Of a DNA stretch of 64,000 bases, positions 55,386-64,000 are shown one piece after another. Source of the DNA: JBEISR01 sp044371425 (GTDB taxonomy: Bacteria > Planctomycetota > Planctomycetia > Pirellulales > Pirellulaceae); NCBI GenBank assembly GCA_044371425.1, contig JBILTR010000011.1:1-64000 (forward strand), given 5' to 3'. How positions within the stretch are numbered: the stretch's first letter is position 1; each line of letters opens with the position of its first letter. The position numbers were made by a program, and so were the translations under genes. Below the pieces are notes generated by a model. That model did not search any database, had not been told where the DNA came from, and was given only the letters and a program-made list of their open reading frames with translations.

Positions 55386-58300
55386 TCAGCTGCTTTGGAC
55401 CTGCGCGTGGCTCAAGCGGATCAGGCTGATCAGCTCGTCGTTGGATAGTTTTCCAGCGCGATCCGACCCTTCCAGCACCCCGCTGATCAGCGTTCGCTTG
55501 TCCTCGTGAAGCGCCAGGATTTGTTCTTCGATCGTATCCTTGGCAACCAGTCGATAGACGGTGACGGCTCGCTGCTGTCCGATGCGATGAGCCCGGTCGG
55601 TCGCCTGATCTTCGACGGCTGGATTCCACCAGGGGTCTAGGTGCAGGACATAGTCGGCGGCCGTCAGATTCAGCCCGGTGCCGCCCGCTTTGAGGGAGAT
55701 CAGGAAAAGGTCGCCGGCGCCCTCTTGAAACTGATCGACTGCTTTCTGCCGGTCGGGGATCGGGGTGGATCCATCGAGGTACTGGTAGGAGATGCCGCGC
55801 TGATCGAGCGATTTACGGATCAGGGAGAGATGCTGCACGAATTGGCTGAAGACCAAAGCGCGGTGATCGCCTTCACGCAGTTCGTCTACGATCTCCAGGA
55901 ACATCTGCAGTTTGGCGGAGTCCCCCTGCCACTGGGCATCGACCAGTTTGGGATGGCAAGCCAGTTGTCGGAGTTTGGTGAGCCATGCTAGGACGCGGAT
56001 TCGCTTCTGCTGGGGATTGGGTCCCTCGTCGTTGCCTAGATCGGCTAGAGCGGCCAGACGGGTCGCATCGTACTTCAGCCTTTCTTCGTCGGACAGTTCC
56101 GTGTAGCGGATCACTTCGGTGCGTGGTGGCAGTTCGCTGAGCACCTCTTGCTTGGTGCGTCGGAGGATGAAGGGGCGGACGACGCGGGCCAGCGACTGAA
56201 GCCTTTCGGCGTCCCGGTCCCTCTCAATCGGCTCGGCAAACACCTTGCGAAACCGTTCCCATGATCCCAGCAGTCCTGGGCAGATCGTCCTTTGAAGACT
56301 CCAGAGTTCCCCGAGGTGATTTTCCAGCGGGGTACCCGAGAGCGCCAGGCTCCACTGGGCCTGCAGGGACCGGACGGCTCGCGAGGTCTTCGTTTGGAAG
56401 TTCTTGATGAACTGGGCTTCGTCGAGCACCAGGGTATTCCAGCTGCGCGAGGTGAACAGGTGGATATCCCGTTGCAGCAGTTGGTAGCTGGTGATGACCA
56501 GATCCCCTGGGCCGGCCGAATCGATCAGCGATTTCCGGTCGTGTTCGCGATAGAGTTTGGGCTGGAGGGTTGGCGCGAATCGCTGCGTTTCTCGTTGCCA
56601 GTTGACGCCGACGCTGGTCGGGGCGACCACCAGCGAGGGGCCATCTTCCTGTCGCATCACGAGGGCTCCCAGGGCCTGGACGGTTTTGCCCAGCCCCATG
56701 TCATCGGCTAGGCAGGCACCGACGCCCAGGTGGCTGAGTCGCGCCAGCCACTGGAAGCCCAGCTTCTGATAATCGCGCAGCGTGGCATCCAGTTGCTGAG
56801 GGACTTGCGGTTCCAGTTGCCGAATCGTGTGAAGCCGCTCGATCGCCTGCTTCCACATATCGTCGCTTTCGTAGTCGATGTCATCGCCCAGCGTTTCTTC
56901 CAGCACCGGGACCGCAACCCTCGGGACCTGCAGGGCCCCGGAGTCGCTATGGGAAAGATCGAGCATTGCGATCAGTCGTTGCCGCAGCGCTGGTTCGATG
57001 CTGGCGAATTGTCCCTCACCCACCGCGATGTACCGTCGTCCGGCCCGCAGCGCCGCCAAGAGTTGATCGAGCGGGATGTCGATGCCTGCGATGGCGGCGG
57101 AACCTTCGACGCCGAACCAGTCGCGGTGACCGGCGAGCCGGACTTTCAGTCGCTGTGGGGTGATTTCCCCAACCAGGCGAAACTGCTGATTTTCCTGAGG
57201 CCAGCAGACAGCAGGAGCTTGATCCCCCAATTGCTCGAGGGTCTCGATCAGATGCATGGCAGCGTCGTCATTTTCCGCAAGCCATGTGAAGGGGCCTTGG
57301 GATGTCAGTCGATCCAGGCCGGCTCGCGCGACGATCTGCTGGGCCATTTCCTCTTCGGCCACAAGATCGCGCACCAGCTGGAATCGTCCCGCCGGCGTGT
57401 TGACTCGAAGCACTTTCGGATCCTGCCCCGGAATCGGTGGCTCACCCACCCCGTCGCAGGCGATGCGCAGTCGAGCCTCCAGGCCGCCGCCGAAACTGGC
57501 GGGGGCTAGGTGCAATTCGATTTGAGGCGCCAGCGGCTGTTCGGGGCCTGCCAGCACCTCAGGCAGTTCCAGATGCAGTGGACGAAGAGCGGCACTGGTC
57601 ATGACGGTCGCCATCCGGTCAGCCAGCTCATGATCGAGCGCCACGCGCCGTCGCTTGGCCGCGCGGAATTCGCGCATCAACGCAATCATCGCTCCACTCA
57701 ATTCGGTCATCACCACCAAACCCAGTTCGGGCCGCACCAGAAGCCCCAGAGAAAGGTTGGGCGCGATCGGAAAGACGGCCAGTGGCTGGGATTCGAGGTC
57801 GATCGGCATCGTGCCCAGGTAGACACCCGGAAGGAAATGATCTTGCTCGGGATCCAGCCGCACGACGAATGGCAGCTGTTCGATCCGCAGCGGCTGAGGC
57901 TCTTCCCCCTCGAACGCTGCATTGGGATGCTTCATCAGCAGGTGCAGCGTCTCGCGAACCACCAGGCCACTATTCAGTTCGCTCGATTTCTTAGCGACAT
58001 CGGCTTGATGGATCGCCATCAGTAGACGATCGCTGGGATGGGACCATTCGGGATCGATCTGGATCTCCGAAAAATCGTAGATTCGTTTTCCTTTGGTCCA
58101 TCCGCCACGCTTGCGGAACTGCTGGAGGTAGGGAATCACCTGCAGGGTGCCCATCATCGAGCGATGGGGGCTGTGGTAGTTCAGACGCCACTGGATCCGT
58201 TCGGGAGCCTCCGCAGCGCTCGAACCGGCAGGGATCTTGGTCAACGCTTCGATCAGCTGCTCGGCAGCGGCCGAACCGTCGGCGACCAGTCCTTGCAGGA

Positions 58301-58706
58301 ACTTCCAGGCCCCTTCGGGAGGTTGCGCCGCGATCTTCTGCCGCAGCCAGGTCACCGCTGCAGCGACATGGGCGCAAGGTTCGATCGAAGCTTCTCCGCA
58401 GCTGCACCGAAACCCCATCTCTCCGAAGTGCGATGGCGTCTGATGCCATTGCGATGGGGGTGCCGCCGCTGTTGGCTGAACCATGGCCACCAACATGGTC
58501 TGGAAGGGAGGCCCATCTCCCATCGGGTTCAGATAATCAAATTCCCAGCACCATCGTTCTGAATTGCGGTCCAGCCGTGGACTGTCGGACATTTTGCAGT
58601 AACGAGCCAGCAGGAGGCGGTTGCTTCGTATCTTCCGCTCCACCTTCCCCAGCGATTCCAGAATCGACAAAACGATGCCTTGGACTTCATTCGGTGACTC
58701 ATGCAC
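55386..58706 (-). CDS. SNF2-family DEAD/DEAH helicase with SWIM zinc finger
   Basis: The product is 1106 aa. N-terminal SWIM-type zinc finger CSCGEASIEPCAH (~residue 100), then ~500 residues of a family-specific middle region. The SNF2 ATPase begins ~650: ADDMGLGKTVQALGALV (Walker A), TSVGVNWQRE, VLDEAQFIKN (box II, DEAQ), SGTPLENHLGELWSL. The helicase C-terminal half includes FSQFVQHL, KAGGTGLNLTAAD and DRAHRIGQQRAV. It is a DNA translocase likely in chromatin or repair transactions, role unknown. ATG 58592 (MSDSPRL) is an alternative start. Confidence 0.9.
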   Translation of the reverse strand: MHESPNEVQGIVLSILESLGKVERKIRSNRLLLARYCKMSDSPRLDRNSERWCWEFDYLNPMGDGPPFQTMLVAMVQPTAAAPPSQWHQTPSHFGEMGFRCSCGEASIEPCAHVAAAVTWLRQKIAAQPPEGAWKFLQGLVADGSAAAEQLIEALTKIPAGSSAAEAPERIQWRLNYHSPHRSMMGTLQVIPYLQQFRKRGGWTKGKRIYDFSEIQIDPEWSHPSDRLLMAIHQADVAKKSSELNSGLVVRETLHLLMKHPNAAFEGEEPQPLRIEQLPFVVRLDPEQDHFLPGVYLGTMPIDLESQPLAVFPIAPNLSLGLLVRPELGLVVMTELSGAMIALMREFRAAKRRRVALDHELADRMATVMTSAALRPLHLELPEVLAGPEQPLAPQIELHLAPASFGGGLEARLRIACDGVGEPPIPGQDPKVLRVNTPAGRFQLVRDLVAEEEMAQQIVARAGLDRLTSQGPFTWLAENDDAAMHLIETLEQLGDQAPAVCWPQENQQFRLVGEITPQRLKVRLAGHRDWFGVEGSAAIAGIDIPLDQLLAALRAGRRYIAVGEGQFASIEPALRQRLIAMLDLSHSDSGALQVPRVAVPVLEETLGDDIDYESDDMWKQAIERLHTIRQLEPQVPQQLDATLRDYQKLGFQWLARLSHLGVGACLADDMGLGKTVQALGALVMRQEDGPSLVVAPTSVGVNWQRETQRFAPTLQPKLYREHDRKSLIDSAGPGDLVITSYQLLQRDIHLFTSRSWNTLVLDEAQFIKNFQTKTSRAVRSLQAQWSLALSGTPLENHLGELWSLQRTICPGLLGSWERFRKVFAEPIERDRDAERLQSLARVVRPFILRRTKQEVLSELPPRTEVIRYTELSDEERLKYDATRLAALADLGNDEGPNPQQKRIRVLAWLTKLRQLACHPKLVDAQWQGDSAKLQMFLEIVDELREGDHRALVFSQFVQHLSLIRKSLDQRGISYQYLDGSTPIPDRQKAVDQFQEGAGDLFLISLKAGGTGLNLTAADYVLHLDPWWNPAVEDQATDRAHRIGQQRAVTVYRLVAKDTIEEQILALHEDKRTLISGVLEGSDRAGKLSNDELISLIRLSHAQVQSS

Positions 58707-59101
58707 GGATGGCGATCCCCAGGGACCTTTGGAATTCGGCGAGGCACGTTCTAGGCGAGCAGGTATCCCCGCCGGGGGTTCGGTTCAGCCGCCAAGCGAC
58801 CATGGTCAGACAAGACCGCAAACCGAACCCTCCAGTGTGATCGATCTGGGGGCAGATCGGCAAGTGGTCGCAGACTCCTGCGGCCAACCTCCCTGCGGCC
58901 AGATGGGGCCAAATCCTTGATTTGAGTCGATGGATTCTTCCCAAGTTCTTTTCTCTCTTGTTGGCGATCGCACGCATCGATCGGTTTGAATCGCTGGTTT
59001 CCAGCAGGATGAAGCCACCCGAAAAAGGACGACGACAGGCTCCAGCGTTCCTGACTCAAGTTCCTTCAGACCGCTCCCCGATCTCCAGGTCGCCCTGGCC
59101 G
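58707..59101. other. Intergenic gap
   Basis: No gene or repeat recognised in 395 bp between the helicase start and the fhcC stop, both on the minus strand. It probably contains the helicase promoter. Confidence 0.4.
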
Positions 59102-60058
59102 TCAGGAATTCATGGTGATTCCAGGGAGTCGGCGGAGCCAGAGTCGTTCCCCGCGGCCGCTGACGGCCAGATCGCCGATCTGTCGAAACGCCCAGCGAGT
59201 TCGGGGCCATGCGGAGTGGAAAGGCTGTTGGCTGTTGGATTTCTCAGCGGGATCATCGGCGGGGTAGCCGGTCGCCGACCGGGCGGATGGCCGCGGGGAG
59301 GATCGTTTTCCGAATCGTCGGAGGACATCATCGAGGTGGTTCCAAAGGAGGGGTAGGAAGCTGAGTTCCAGCAGCTGCTCGTCGCTCCAGATGGCTCCAT
59401 CGGCCCGCGCGGAACTGGAGGGTTGGGATGCTTCCAGGGAGACGATCGATCCTCTTCGCATGCCGCGCGCCCATCCCCCTTCGCAAGGGCTCATAAGGAC
59501 AATCGTCCCCGCGATCATCTGGTGGGCTCCATCCTCAGCGGCTTGTCCAGCCACCGCCACCACACCTCGGCGCATCCGCAGCAGAGCCTCGGCCCCCAGA
59601 GAGCCACCGACCAGCAGGGTGCCGCCGCGCATCCCGCCTCGCTCTCCAGGCAAGGGGGCTCCCAGTCTTCGTCCGGCGTTGCCCGCGATGAGAATCTCCC
59701 CACCGCGCATATCGGTCGCGGCGTTATCGGCGACCGATCCAGTCACTTCGATCTGTCCACCTCGCATCGACTGGCCAACCCCGTGACCTGCATTTCCCGC
59801 GACTTGAAGTCGACCGCTGGTCATCGATCCGCCGAGTCGATCGATGCCTGAGCAATCGCCATCGAAGAGAATGGTCGCTTCGTCGGCTAGCGGCGAGACG
59901 TCGAAGAGCTCCGAGAGGCGGACGCGTCGCAGGCCCAGAGGGAGCGGGATCGACAGGATCTCCGAGAGGTTTTTTGGCAGCAGCTTTTCGGGGATCAGGT
60001 CGGACGCATCCAGCCGTTCCTCGAACGCTTCTCGCGGTGTTAGTCGCCAGCCACTCAT
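59102..60058 (-). CDS. fhcC: Formyltransferase/hydrolase complex subunit C
   Basis: The product is 318 aa, homologous to formylmethanofuran dehydrogenase subunit C. The core is a right-handed beta-helix of Gly-rich repeats: GRLQVAGNAGHGVGQSMRGG, QIEVTGSVADNAATDMRGGE, GIVLMSP-type turns. It is a structural part of the Fhc complex, which hydrolyses formyl-methanofuran(-like) carriers to formate. The C-terminal ~70 residues are an Arg/Ser/Pro-rich extension that ends RLPGITMNS and is not conserved. ATG 60058 overlaps the fhcD stop (ATGA), giving tight coupling. The frame is open upstream to 60679, but that is antisense to fhcD. Confidence 0.9.
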   Translation of the reverse strand: MSGWRLTPREAFEERLDASDLIPEKLLPKNLSEILSIPLPLGLRRVRLSELFDVSPLADEATILFDGDCSGIDRLGGSMTSGRLQVAGNAGHGVGQSMRGGQIEVTGSVADNAATDMRGGEILIAGNAGRRLGAPLPGERGGMRGGTLLVGGSLGAEALLRMRRGVVAVAGQAAEDGAHQMIAGTIVLMSPCEGGWARGMRRGSIVSLEASQPSSSARADGAIWSDEQLLELSFLPLLWNHLDDVLRRFGKRSSPRPSARSATGYPADDPAEKSNSQQPFHSAWPRTRWAFRQIGDLAVSGRGERLWLRRLPGITMNS

Positions 60059-60960
60059 CGCTTGCCTCCCATCACTTCCAGCAGATGAAAGTGGTGCTTC
60101 CCCAGCTGTCCACCGTAATTGCCCGCTGTGATCCGGCGGACGCCGCACGACGGGCCGATCTCGCAGGCAGCGAGGATTCCCACCCGCATGGCATCGGCAA
60201 TCGTTTCGGGACGCAGTGCGTCGATGACCAGCTCCAAGGCTGCCCCACAGCCATCTTCGAGTTCGGTCGGTCGCAGATGTTTCAGTGTGGGGCAGTATTT
60301 CGAGTTGGTGGAAGCGGAGAGGCTGCGGTACTTGGAGCCGACTTTGGAGCCGCTGCGGGCGACGCCACCGGGGAACGGGATGATGCATTCGGGGATCCGC
60401 CGAATCGCGCGAACGGCTGCATCGGAGGCGTGTAGCGCGCCATGAATGGTTTCGGCGAGGATCAGGAAATTGCCACCGCCCACCGCGCCGACGCGAGCGA
60501 CCGATTCCTCGCAGACGAACTCTCCATCCATCACCGGGATGCGCCAGAATCGCCGGTCGCCGAAGGTCTTGGAAATTTGGTCTCCGTCTCCGAAATACCG
60601 AAGCTTCGATCCCATCGCAATCCGTTTGGATCCCTGCATGCCGGCGAAGGCCGACGTGCTGGGGCAGGTCAGCACGCACTGCCCGACCCGTCGCACCAGC
60701 TGCTTTTCCAGCTCGCCCCCCGTCATGCTAAACAGCAGCACCGCCACTCCGGGACGGCCATCGGGTGATTCGGATTCCTCGATCTCTTTTTCAATCCCTG
60801 CCTCCACCCCACAGCCGATCACGCTGGTGGCAAATCCCGTCATCGCTTCGGCAGCTCGCATCGCCCACTGCGGTTCGGCCGCGGTGATAAGGATCCGCGT
60901 GGCGGTCATGTCGAATGCTTCGGCAAATGTCGGTTCAATCGGAATTCCATGGATTCGCAT
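60055..60960 (-). CDS. fhcD: Formylmethanofuran--tetrahydromethanopterin formyltransferase
   Basis: The product is 301 aa, close to Ftr. It moves the formyl group between tetrahydromethanopterin and the methanofuran-like carrier. Ftr segments: LITAAEPQWAMRAAEAMTGF, GCGVEAGIE, RVGQCVLTCPSTSAFAG, FRIPVMDGEF-like RRFWRIPVMDGEFVCEE, GGGNFLILAE, PFPGGVARSGSKVGSKY and AGNYGGQLGKHHFHL. It overlaps fhcC by 4 bp and follows fhcA after 78 bp. Confidence 0.95.
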   Translation of the reverse strand: MRIHGIPIEPTFAEAFDMTATRILITAAEPQWAMRAAEAMTGFATSVIGCGVEAGIEKEIEESESPDGRPGVAVLLFSMTGGELEKQLVRRVGQCVLTCPSTSAFAGMQGSKRIAMGSKLRYFGDGDQISKTFGDRRFWRIPVMDGEFVCEESVARVGAVGGGNFLILAETIHGALHASDAAVRAIRRIPECIIPFPGGVARSGSKVGSKYRSLSASTNSKYCPTLKHLRPTELEDGCGAALELVIDALRPETIADAMRVGILAACEIGPSCGVRRITAGNYGGQLGKHHFHLLEVMGGKR

Positions 60961-61038
60961 GGCTTCATTTTCCTTCTCTCTGGAACTCCCGGCGACGGGT
61001 TCAACCTCAGAGGCTGCGGTGGTGGTCGATCCGAGCAG

Positions 61039-62790
61039 TCAGTTGGCATTGCGATCCGGTCGCTCTGGTGCATGGGTCGCCGCAGATCCTGTTGGGGAGT
61101 TTGGCGCAGTCGGAACTGGCTCCCAGCGCGACGAGCGCATCTCCTTTAGTTCGTCCCCCGAGATCCGTTCCGATGCGCTGGTGCGATGGTAGATTTCCCG
61201 CCATCGCGCTTCCCAGGAGGGAAGGGCGGGGGAGGCTTGGTCGAGCGAAGCGACGAGCGGCTGGGTGGCTGGAGTGTTGTTGTTGCCGGGAGGTAGGATG
61301 CTTCCACGGTCGTAGACGATCTGTCCGCGACGAAAGACCCATCGCGCTTCGCGATAGGTTTCTTCTGCGTTCGATCCAATCGGGTAGACCGCCACGTCGG
61401 CCAGATCGCCGGGCTTCAGGCTGCCGCGATCGGTTAGCCCCAGTGCCATCGCCGGTCCCCAGCGCGTGGAAGCGGCTAGGTCGGTGTCGCTGAAGACCCG
61501 CTTCAGTTGCAACAGTTCGCTTTGCCGCTGCACTTCCGGATGCAGTGTCCGGAATGCCGCCTCCCGGAAATCGAGATCGGTCAGCAGCCGCATCAGATGG
61601 GGGTAAGTGGTGAAGGGGGCTCCATTGGGATGGTCGGTCGTCAGAAACACGCGGCTGGGGTCCGGCATCCGCAGAAACAGCTCCAGCCCCACCGTCCATT
61701 GCAGTCCATGCACAAAGGAGGGATGGCGGTAGCGAAAGGGGAGGACTCCACAACCCCCCTGCAGTTCCTGGCGCTGGAGGATCGTCTTTCTTGGGTGAGC
61801 CAAATCGCGATGGTGGGCTTGATGCGCGAGGTCGCCTGAGAGCGTTACGGTCTGGCCGAACAGGACCTGTCCCACATCGATCGTCACCAGCGGATTGGCC
61901 TGCAGCGCATCGACCAGACGGTCCGCTGCGGAAGAGAAGCCCATCGGCCCCTCCTTGCCATAGGCGTGGAACTGCACGTGGGCCAGATGAAGCCGTTTTC
62001 CTTCTAGCGCGGCAATCGTTGCCAAAGTGGTCTCGATATTGCCAGGGACTCCCAGCTGGTTGCAGTGCAGATGCAAAGGGTGCGGCAGGCCGAGTCGATC
62101 GACGGCGCTCGCCAGCGCGACCAGGATCGCGCGCCCGGTGACTCCGTAGCGCGGGTGAGGGGTATCCAGCGACGTCGATCCCTGCCCCTCCTTCCATGCA
62201 CTGACACCGCCCGGGTTGACCACCTTGACTCCATAGCACTGGTGCGCCGCAACCATCCATGCGACGTAGTCATCGACCCATTGCTGGCTGCATCCTCCGG
62301 CCAGCTGTTCCAGCAGCAGTGTCTCGTTCCCCAGCACCAGATACCCGCCCGTGTCCAGATGAGGCAGATCGGACAGTTCAAGGTGCGTCTGTCGGGCGGT
62401 GCAGGGAGCCACCGCAGGTTCCATCGCGACCCCGTAACCCATCTCCAAGTAGCGCCGGCCAGTCTCCCAAGCAGGCGGTACCGGACTGGTCAGTCGGTGA
62501 TGGCCCGCCGACTCCTTCCACCACGCCCCCGATCCGCTCCATCGCGCCGATTCGGGTAGTAGCCAACGAGCCAAGTTGACCTTGCCGCCGCCGACATGGG
62601 TGTGCAGATCGATTCCGGCGGCCATCACCAAGCAACCGGTGGCGTCGATCACCATGCAAGGGGTGCCTTCGGGAGGAGCTGTTGCGATGCGATCGGAACA
62701 CAAGTAGAGGTCCGCCGCGATCGGCTGGGGCCACTGGGAGGGATCGCAAAGCAATCCTCCGCGAATCACCCGCCATCGATCACCGCTCAT
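61039..62790 (-). CDS. fhcA: Formyltransferase/hydrolase complex subunit A
   Basis: The product is 583 aa, homologous to formylmethanofuran dehydrogenase subunit A (amidohydrolase fold). It hydrolyses the formyl carrier to formate at a di-zinc site. Ligands: AAGIDLHTHVGGGKVNLAR (HxH), GVKVVNPGG, LHLHCNQLG and LAHVQFHAYG (His), TTDHPNGAPFTTYP (Asp). The C-terminal tail (~60 residues) is Ser/Pro/Arg-rich. ATG 62790 has GGGAGAGGGG upstream. It is the first gene of fhcA-fhcD-fhcC; the gene for subunit B is not present. Confidence 0.94.
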   Translation of the reverse strand: MSGDRWRVIRGGLLCDPSQWPQPIAADLYLCSDRIATAPPEGTPCMVIDATGCLVMAAGIDLHTHVGGGKVNLARWLLPESARWSGSGAWWKESAGHHRLTSPVPPAWETGRRYLEMGYGVAMEPAVAPCTARQTHLELSDLPHLDTGGYLVLGNETLLLEQLAGGCSQQWVDDYVAWMVAAHQCYGVKVVNPGGVSAWKEGQGSTSLDTPHPRYGVTGRAILVALASAVDRLGLPHPLHLHCNQLGVPGNIETTLATIAALEGKRLHLAHVQFHAYGKEGPMGFSSAADRLVDALQANPLVTIDVGQVLFGQTVTLSGDLAHQAHHRDLAHPRKTILQRQELQGGCGVLPFRYRHPSFVHGLQWTVGLELFLRMPDPSRVFLTTDHPNGAPFTTYPHLMRLLTDLDFREAAFRTLHPEVQRQSELLQLKRVFSDTDLAASTRWGPAMALGLTDRGSLKPGDLADVAVYPIGSNAEETYREARWVFRRGQIVYDRGSILPPGNNNTPATQPLVASLDQASPALPSWEARWREIYHRTSASERISGDELKEMRSSRWEPVPTAPNSPTGSAATHAPERPDRNAN

Positions 62791-63110
62791 ACCCCTCTCC
62801 CTCAAGATCCCAACTCCACGGTTCCCATCTGCAGGTTCCCCCAGACAGCGATTGCACCCCGTCTGGGTGTTCCCCCTTGGAACTGCGAACACTCAGTTCG
62901 CTTCCCAAGCCACCTTTAACCCTAGAGGATCCAAGGGCTGGCGGCCATAGCGATCCCATCGAACCGGCTGCCGTCGATTCGATCGCCAACGAAAAATCAT
63001 CTCGGTTGAACCTTCAGTGGCGGGCTTCATCCGAAAACGGCATCGCTGGGAGGGAGGTCTGCGTCGAACTGCCCAGGTGGGTGGCGTTCGGGCTGGGGAT
63101 GGGGGTGGCG

Positions 63111-63139
63111 TTGAGCGATTTTCGGAAGATGGTTACGAT
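63111..63139 (+). promoter_or_regulatory. Candidate promoter of gap
   Basis: TTGAGC (63111-63116) and TACGAT (63134-63139) with a 17-bp spacer, about 55 bp before the gap start. The rest of the 404-bp fhcA/gap divergent region has no recognised content. Confidence 0.45.
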
Positions 63140-63194
63140 TGGTTGCGACTGGAATGTTCGTTTTGCCCCGAAAAACTGTCTCGAATGAGGAACA

Positions 63195-64000
63195 ATGCCC
63201 GTGGCTATTCGCGTCGCTATCAATGGATTTGGTCGTATTGGTCGACTTACCTTTCGCAATCTGATGAAGCGGTCCAACGAATTTGAAGTGGTCGCGATCA
63301 ACGATCTGACCGACAACCAAATGCTTGCCACGCTGCTGAAGTACGACAGCGTCCATGGTCGCTACGACGGAACCGTGACCGCCGACGACACCCACCTGAC
63401 GGTCAACGGGAAGAAGATCCTGGCGTTGTCCGAGCGAGATCCGGCCAACTTGCCATGGGGCAAGGAAAAGGTCGATGTGGTGATCGAGAGCACCGGGATT
63501 TTCGTCGGCCGCGCAGCCAACGGAAAAGCCGGCTACGATACCCACCTCCAGGCCGGTGCCAAGCGAGTGGTCTTGAGCGCTCCAGCCAAGGATGGTGCTG
63601 ACCTGACGGTGGTGCTAGGGGTCAACGACGACAAACTATCTGCCAACCACCTCTGCATCTCCAACGCCAGCTGCACCACCAACTGCTTAGCCCCGGTGGC
63701 CAAGGTGCTGCATGACACCTTCGGCATCGAAAGTGGTCTGATGACTACGGTCCATGCCTACACCAACGATCAGAACGTTCAGGATCTGCCTCACAAGGAT
63801 CCTTACCGAGCCCGTGCGGCGGCGGTCAACATCATCCCAACCACCACCGGTGCCGCTTCGGCAGTCGGTCTGGTGATTCCGGAACTGAAAGGGAAGCTGA
63901 CCGGGATCGCTCTCCGCGTACCTGTGGCCACCGGCAGCGTGGTCGACCTGACCGCCAATCTCAGCCGCGAAACGACCGCCAAGGAAATCAACGAGGCGGT
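63195..64000 (+). CDS. gap: Glyceraldehyde-3-phosphate dehydrogenase, 5' part (cut by window end)
   Basis: 268 codons are present before the right edge; about 65-70 more are expected. The enzyme oxidises glyceraldehyde-3-phosphate to 1,3-bisphosphoglycerate. The N-terminus RVAINGFGRIGRLTFRN is the NAD-binding motif, and AINDLTD with an acidic residue after the second strand favours NAD over NADP. The catalytic cysteine is in SNASCTTNCLAPVAKVL, followed by TTVHAYTNDQ and PHKDPYRARAAAVNIIPTTT. ATG 63195 follows GAGGA at 4 nt. Confidence 0.96.
   Translation, partial: MPVAIRVAINGFGRIGRLTFRNLMKRSNEFEVVAINDLTDNQMLATLLKYDSVHGRYDGTVTADDTHLTVNGKKILALSERDPANLPWGKEKVDVVIESTGIFVGRAANGKAGYDTHLQAGAKRVVLSAPAKDGADLTVVLGVNDDKLSANHLCISNASCTTNCLAPVAKVLHDTFGIESGLMTTVHAYTNDQNVQDLPHKDPYRARAAAVNIIPTTTGAASAVGLVIPELKGKLTGIALRVPVATGSVVDLTANLSRETTAKEINEA

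Noticed and set aside
61007..62260. 417-codon minus-strand frame inside fhcA
   Set aside because: Arg/Ser/Pro-rich shadow of the fhcA frame; fhcA carries all metal-ligand motifs.

Overview
The window looks like chromosomal DNA from a planctomycete, probably Pirellulaceae-like. Evidence: two DUF1501 proteins, a DUF1549/DUF1553 protein with a planctomycete-type cytochrome c motif, a PVC-type propeller/HEAT/CxxCH protein, a sulfatase behind an ECF sigma factor, an ECF sigma factor coupled to a Ser/Thr kinase, a PEP-CTERM protein, and formyltransferase/hydrolase (Fhc) genes of methanopterin-linked C1 metabolism together with lipid A genes. Gene density is moderate, strands switch often, and many intergenic gaps hold repeats. 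No tRNA, rRNA, CRISPR array or prophage was recognised.

Layout. 1-5.5 kb: right end of an ISL3-type insertion sequence that has cut a fibro-slime-type secreted protein gene, a PEP-CTERM protein, and the coupled sigma factor/kinase pair. 5.5-10.7 kb: aminotransferase, large heme-binding propeller protein and clpS, with two copies of a foldback repeat. 11.5-14.3 kb: M20 dipeptidase and serS. 14.5-14.8 kb: a hexanucleotide array of about 58 units. 15.3-18.9 kb: an outer-membrane biogenesis run (Skp/OmpH, lpxC, lpxA, Gfo/Idh oxidoreductase). 19.2-23.9 kb: a DUF1501 protein, then a translationally coupled ECF sigma / anti-sigma-like / sulfatase operon. 24-24.7 kb: a protein with 33 cysteines in 149 residues behind a leader with several interlocking complementary segments. 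25.4-30.3 kb: a conserved-looking membrane protein divergent from a very large TolC-like lipoprotein. 30.6-38.4 kb (all minus): a YdiJ-like flavin/Fe-S oxidoreductase, moaD, moaE, moaA, a class V cysteine-desulfurase-like enzyme and a SelA-like protein that has lost its PLP lysine. 38.6-48.3 kb: amidase, sugar-isomerase-like protein, PQQ-propeller protein, permease, two methyltransferases, TauE/SafE exporter, YdjC deacetylase. 49-55 kb: DUF1501 and DUF1553 genes, an NHL-repeat protein and a small exported protein. 55.4-58.7 kb: SWIM/SNF2 helicase. 59.1-62.8 kb: fhcA-fhcD-fhcC without fhcB. 63.2 kb to the edge: gap (GAPDH), cut by the window end.

Functional themes are envelope and polymer degradation, molybdopterin synthesis, C1 transfer, and extracytoplasmic signalling. 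The items most worth follow-up are the SelA-like pseudoenzyme in the molybdopterin cluster, the structured leader plus Cys-rich protein, the sigma/anti-sigma/sulfatase operon, and the repeat families.
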